Positions 6,669-7,512 of a DNA stretch of 7,512 bases are shown here, in pieces; the stretch's first letter is position 1; every line of letters starts with the position of its first letter. This DNA comes from an uncultured Thermoleophilia bacterium (lineage in GTDB: Bacteria > Actinomycetota > Thermoleophilia > UBA2241), in the NCBI GenBank assembly GCA_903921965.1, contig CAIXSE010000325.1, forward strand, positions 1 to 7,512, given 5' to 3'. Made by a program: the position numbers and the translations under genes. The notes beneath the pieces are model-generated. The model worked only from the letters and a program-made list of their open reading frames with translations, ran no database searches and was not told the origin of the DNA.

Positions 6669-6866
6669 ATGCTGTGCAGTCTCACCACGAAGCTGGGTGA
6701 CGACCAGCTCGCGCGGATCGACGCCCTCGAGAAGGAACTGGGTGTGACCCTGCTGGCGTTCAGCTGCCACCCCCTCGACCCGGCGAGCATCGACGACGGC
6801 CAGCTGGGCCGCGTCAAGGACCTCGAGGAGAAGCTCGGCGTCTCGCTGGTGGCCGTCGCCGCCTGA
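6669..6866 (+). CDS. Small protein with two tandem copies of a helix-strand motif
   Basis: A 65-residue protein of unknown family. It consists almost entirely of two copies of one unit, residues 11-31 and 43-63, with 11 of 21 positions identical and most others conservative. The shared pattern is D-x-QL-x-R-[IV]-x-x-LE-x-x-LGV-[TS]-L-[LV]-A, which would form an amphipathic helix followed by a short hydrophobic strand. Cys3 and a Cys33-His34 pair are the only notable polar residues outside the units. There is no signal peptide or membrane helix. The start is supported by AAAGGAG (6654-6660) eight bases before the ATG, almost the same site as that of the rubrerythrin gene downstream. An in-frame GTG at 6651 overlaps this site and is less likely. 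The next gene, rubrerythrin, starts 116 bases downstream on the same strand, which hints at a redox or stress setting; no function can be assigned. Confidence 0.75.
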   Translation: MLCSLTTKLGDDQLARIDALEKELGVTLLAFSCHPLDPASIDDGQLGRVKDLEEKLGVSLVAVAA

Positions 6867-6891
6867 CCCTCGCCGGCACCGGCGCACGGCG

Positions 6892-6916
6892 GCACGCGGA
6901 GGGGGGAGCCGCGTGC
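6892..6916 (+). terminator. Possible terminator or attenuator hairpin before rubrerythrin
   Basis: GCACGCGG (6892-6899) pairs with CCGCGTGC (6909-6916) around a nine-base G-rich loop, 25 bases after the small protein's stop. No T-run follows. If active, it would separate transcription of the small protein from rubrerythrin, agreeing with the separate -10-like box just downstream. Confidence 0.35.
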
Positions 6917-6937
6917 GGCGCCGTCTCGTCGCGCCTG

Positions 6938-6943
6938 TAGACT
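6938..6943 (+). promoter_or_regulatory. Candidate -10 box for rubrerythrin
   Basis: TAGACT lies 39 bases before the GTG at 6983 and follows the hairpin at 6892-6916. It is a good actinobacterial -10 by form. The sequence 17 bases upstream is GC-only and does not resemble a -35. I see no clear operator for a peroxide or iron regulator in the leader. Confidence 0.35.
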
Positions 6944-6982
6944 TGCGGCAGCGTCCGACCAGAGAGTGAAAGGAGCTCACCC

Positions 6983-7512
6983 GTGGCGACCATGAAGGGC
7001 AGCGAGACCGAGAAGAACCTCCTGAAGGCGTTCGCCGGCGAGAGCCAGGCCAAGAACCGGTACACCTTCTTCGCGAAGCAGGCCGTCAAGGACGGGTACG
7101 AGCAGATCGGCGCCCTCTTCCTCGAGACGGCGCTGAACGAGGAGCAGCACGCCAAGGTGTTCTTCAAGCACCTCGAGGGCGGTCCCGTGGAGATCACCGC
7201 GACCTATCCCGCCGGCGTCATCGGCAGCACCGCCGAGAACCTGGCCGCCGCCGCCGACGGCGAGAACGAGGAGTGGACGCAGCTGTACCCGGCCTTCGCC
7301 GACGTGGCCGAGGCCGAGGGTTTCAAGGCCGTGGCCACGTCCTTCCGCCAGATCGCCAAGGTGGAGGCCAGGCACGAGCAGCGGTACCGCAAGCTGGCGG
7401 CCAACATCGAGCGCGGCCACGTCTTCGAGAAGGCCGACTCCGTCAGCTGGGTCTGCCGCAAGTGCGGCTACGTGCACCAGGGCACCACGGCGCCCAAGGT
7501 GTGCCCGGCCTG
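6983..7512 (+). CDS. rbr: Rubrerythrin (3' truncated)
   Basis: A rubrerythrin: a cytoplasmic di-iron protein that reduces hydrogen peroxide using electrons passed through its own rubredoxin-like domain. 176 residues are visible and the frame is still open at the right edge. Di-iron ligands of the ferritin-like four-helix domain can be placed: Glu20 (AGESQ), Glu53 and His56 (NEEQH), Glu94 and Glu97 (GENEEW), Glu128 and His131 (VEARH). The C-terminal rubredoxin domain shows Cys158 and Cys161 (CRKCGY) and Cys174 (VCPA). The final TG of the window is consistent with the fourth Cys at 177. Length and residue spacing match classical rubrerythrins of about 190 residues, so only a short tail is missing. 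GTG 6983 is chosen because AAAGGAG (6969-6975) lies seven bases upstream; the in-frame ATG at 6992 is too far away. The gene suggests oxygen-sensitive metabolism. Confidence 0.96.
   Translation, partial: MATMKGSETEKNLLKAFAGESQAKNRYTFFAKQAVKDGYEQIGALFLETALNEEQHAKVFFKHLEGGPVEITATYPAGVIGSTAENLAAAADGENEEWTQLYPAFADVAEAEGFKAVATSFRQIAKVEARHEQRYRKLAANIERGHVFEKADSVSWVCRKCGYVHQGTTAPKVCPA

Noticed and set aside
5949..6866. Long plus-strand frame that would make the small repeat protein the tail of a 305-residue protein
   Set aside because: Its first part is antisense to the membrane-protein gene and rich in Asp/Glu/Ala/His with no fold. A good ribosome binding site places the real start at 6669.
1..7512. 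CRISPR arrays, tRNA or rRNA genes, prophage or insertion sequences
   Set aside because: No regularly spaced repeats, RNA gene motifs, transposase or phage genes were seen on either strand.

Overview
The window is very GC-rich, gene-dense bacterial DNA. Codons end mostly in G or C, and GTG starts are common behind strong purine-rich ribosome binding sites. Base composition, TAnnnT-type -10 boxes, a PocR-domain kinase and a rubrerythrin together suggest a high-GC actinobacterium with an anaerobic or microaerophilic lifestyle. A Coriobacteriia-like lineage is possible, but this is inferred from gene content and not shown by any phylogenetic marker. No RNA genes, insertion sequences, prophage, CRISPR array or attachment sites were recognised.

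Layout: (1) Positions 1-622 hold the C-terminal ATPase part of an exporter-type ABC transporter, cut by the left edge. (2) Positions 728-5650 form a same-strand block. It starts with a soluble PocR-PAS-PAS histidine kinase (728-2803), followed by a six-helix membrane PAS histidine kinase (2880-4634). A phosphotriesterase-family metal hydrolase (4631-5650) comes next, and its GTG start overlaps the stop of the second kinase. (3) Two strong GC hairpins lie in the convergent gap at 5651-5804. (4) A six-helix membrane protein of unknown function is on the minus strand (5805-6398). (5) After a 270-base spacer come a 65-residue protein built from two copies of one motif (6669-6866) and a rubrerythrin (6983 to the right edge, cut in its rubredoxin domain).

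How the genes may work together: the two kinases share a related linker, HisKA and ATPase core but carry unrelated input modules, one cytoplasmic and one membrane-bound. They look like paralogues feeding a related output. No response regulator is encoded in the window, so their targets lie elsewhere. The overlap with the hydrolase suggests co-expression, but a substrate cannot be named. Rubrerythrin is a peroxide-scavenging di-iron protein. The small repeat protein just upstream on the same strand may be made under similar conditions, though a hairpin and a separate -10-like box lie between them.

Nothing here is clearly a new multi-gene system. The least explained items are the small tandem-repeat protein and the kinase-kinase-hydrolase block.
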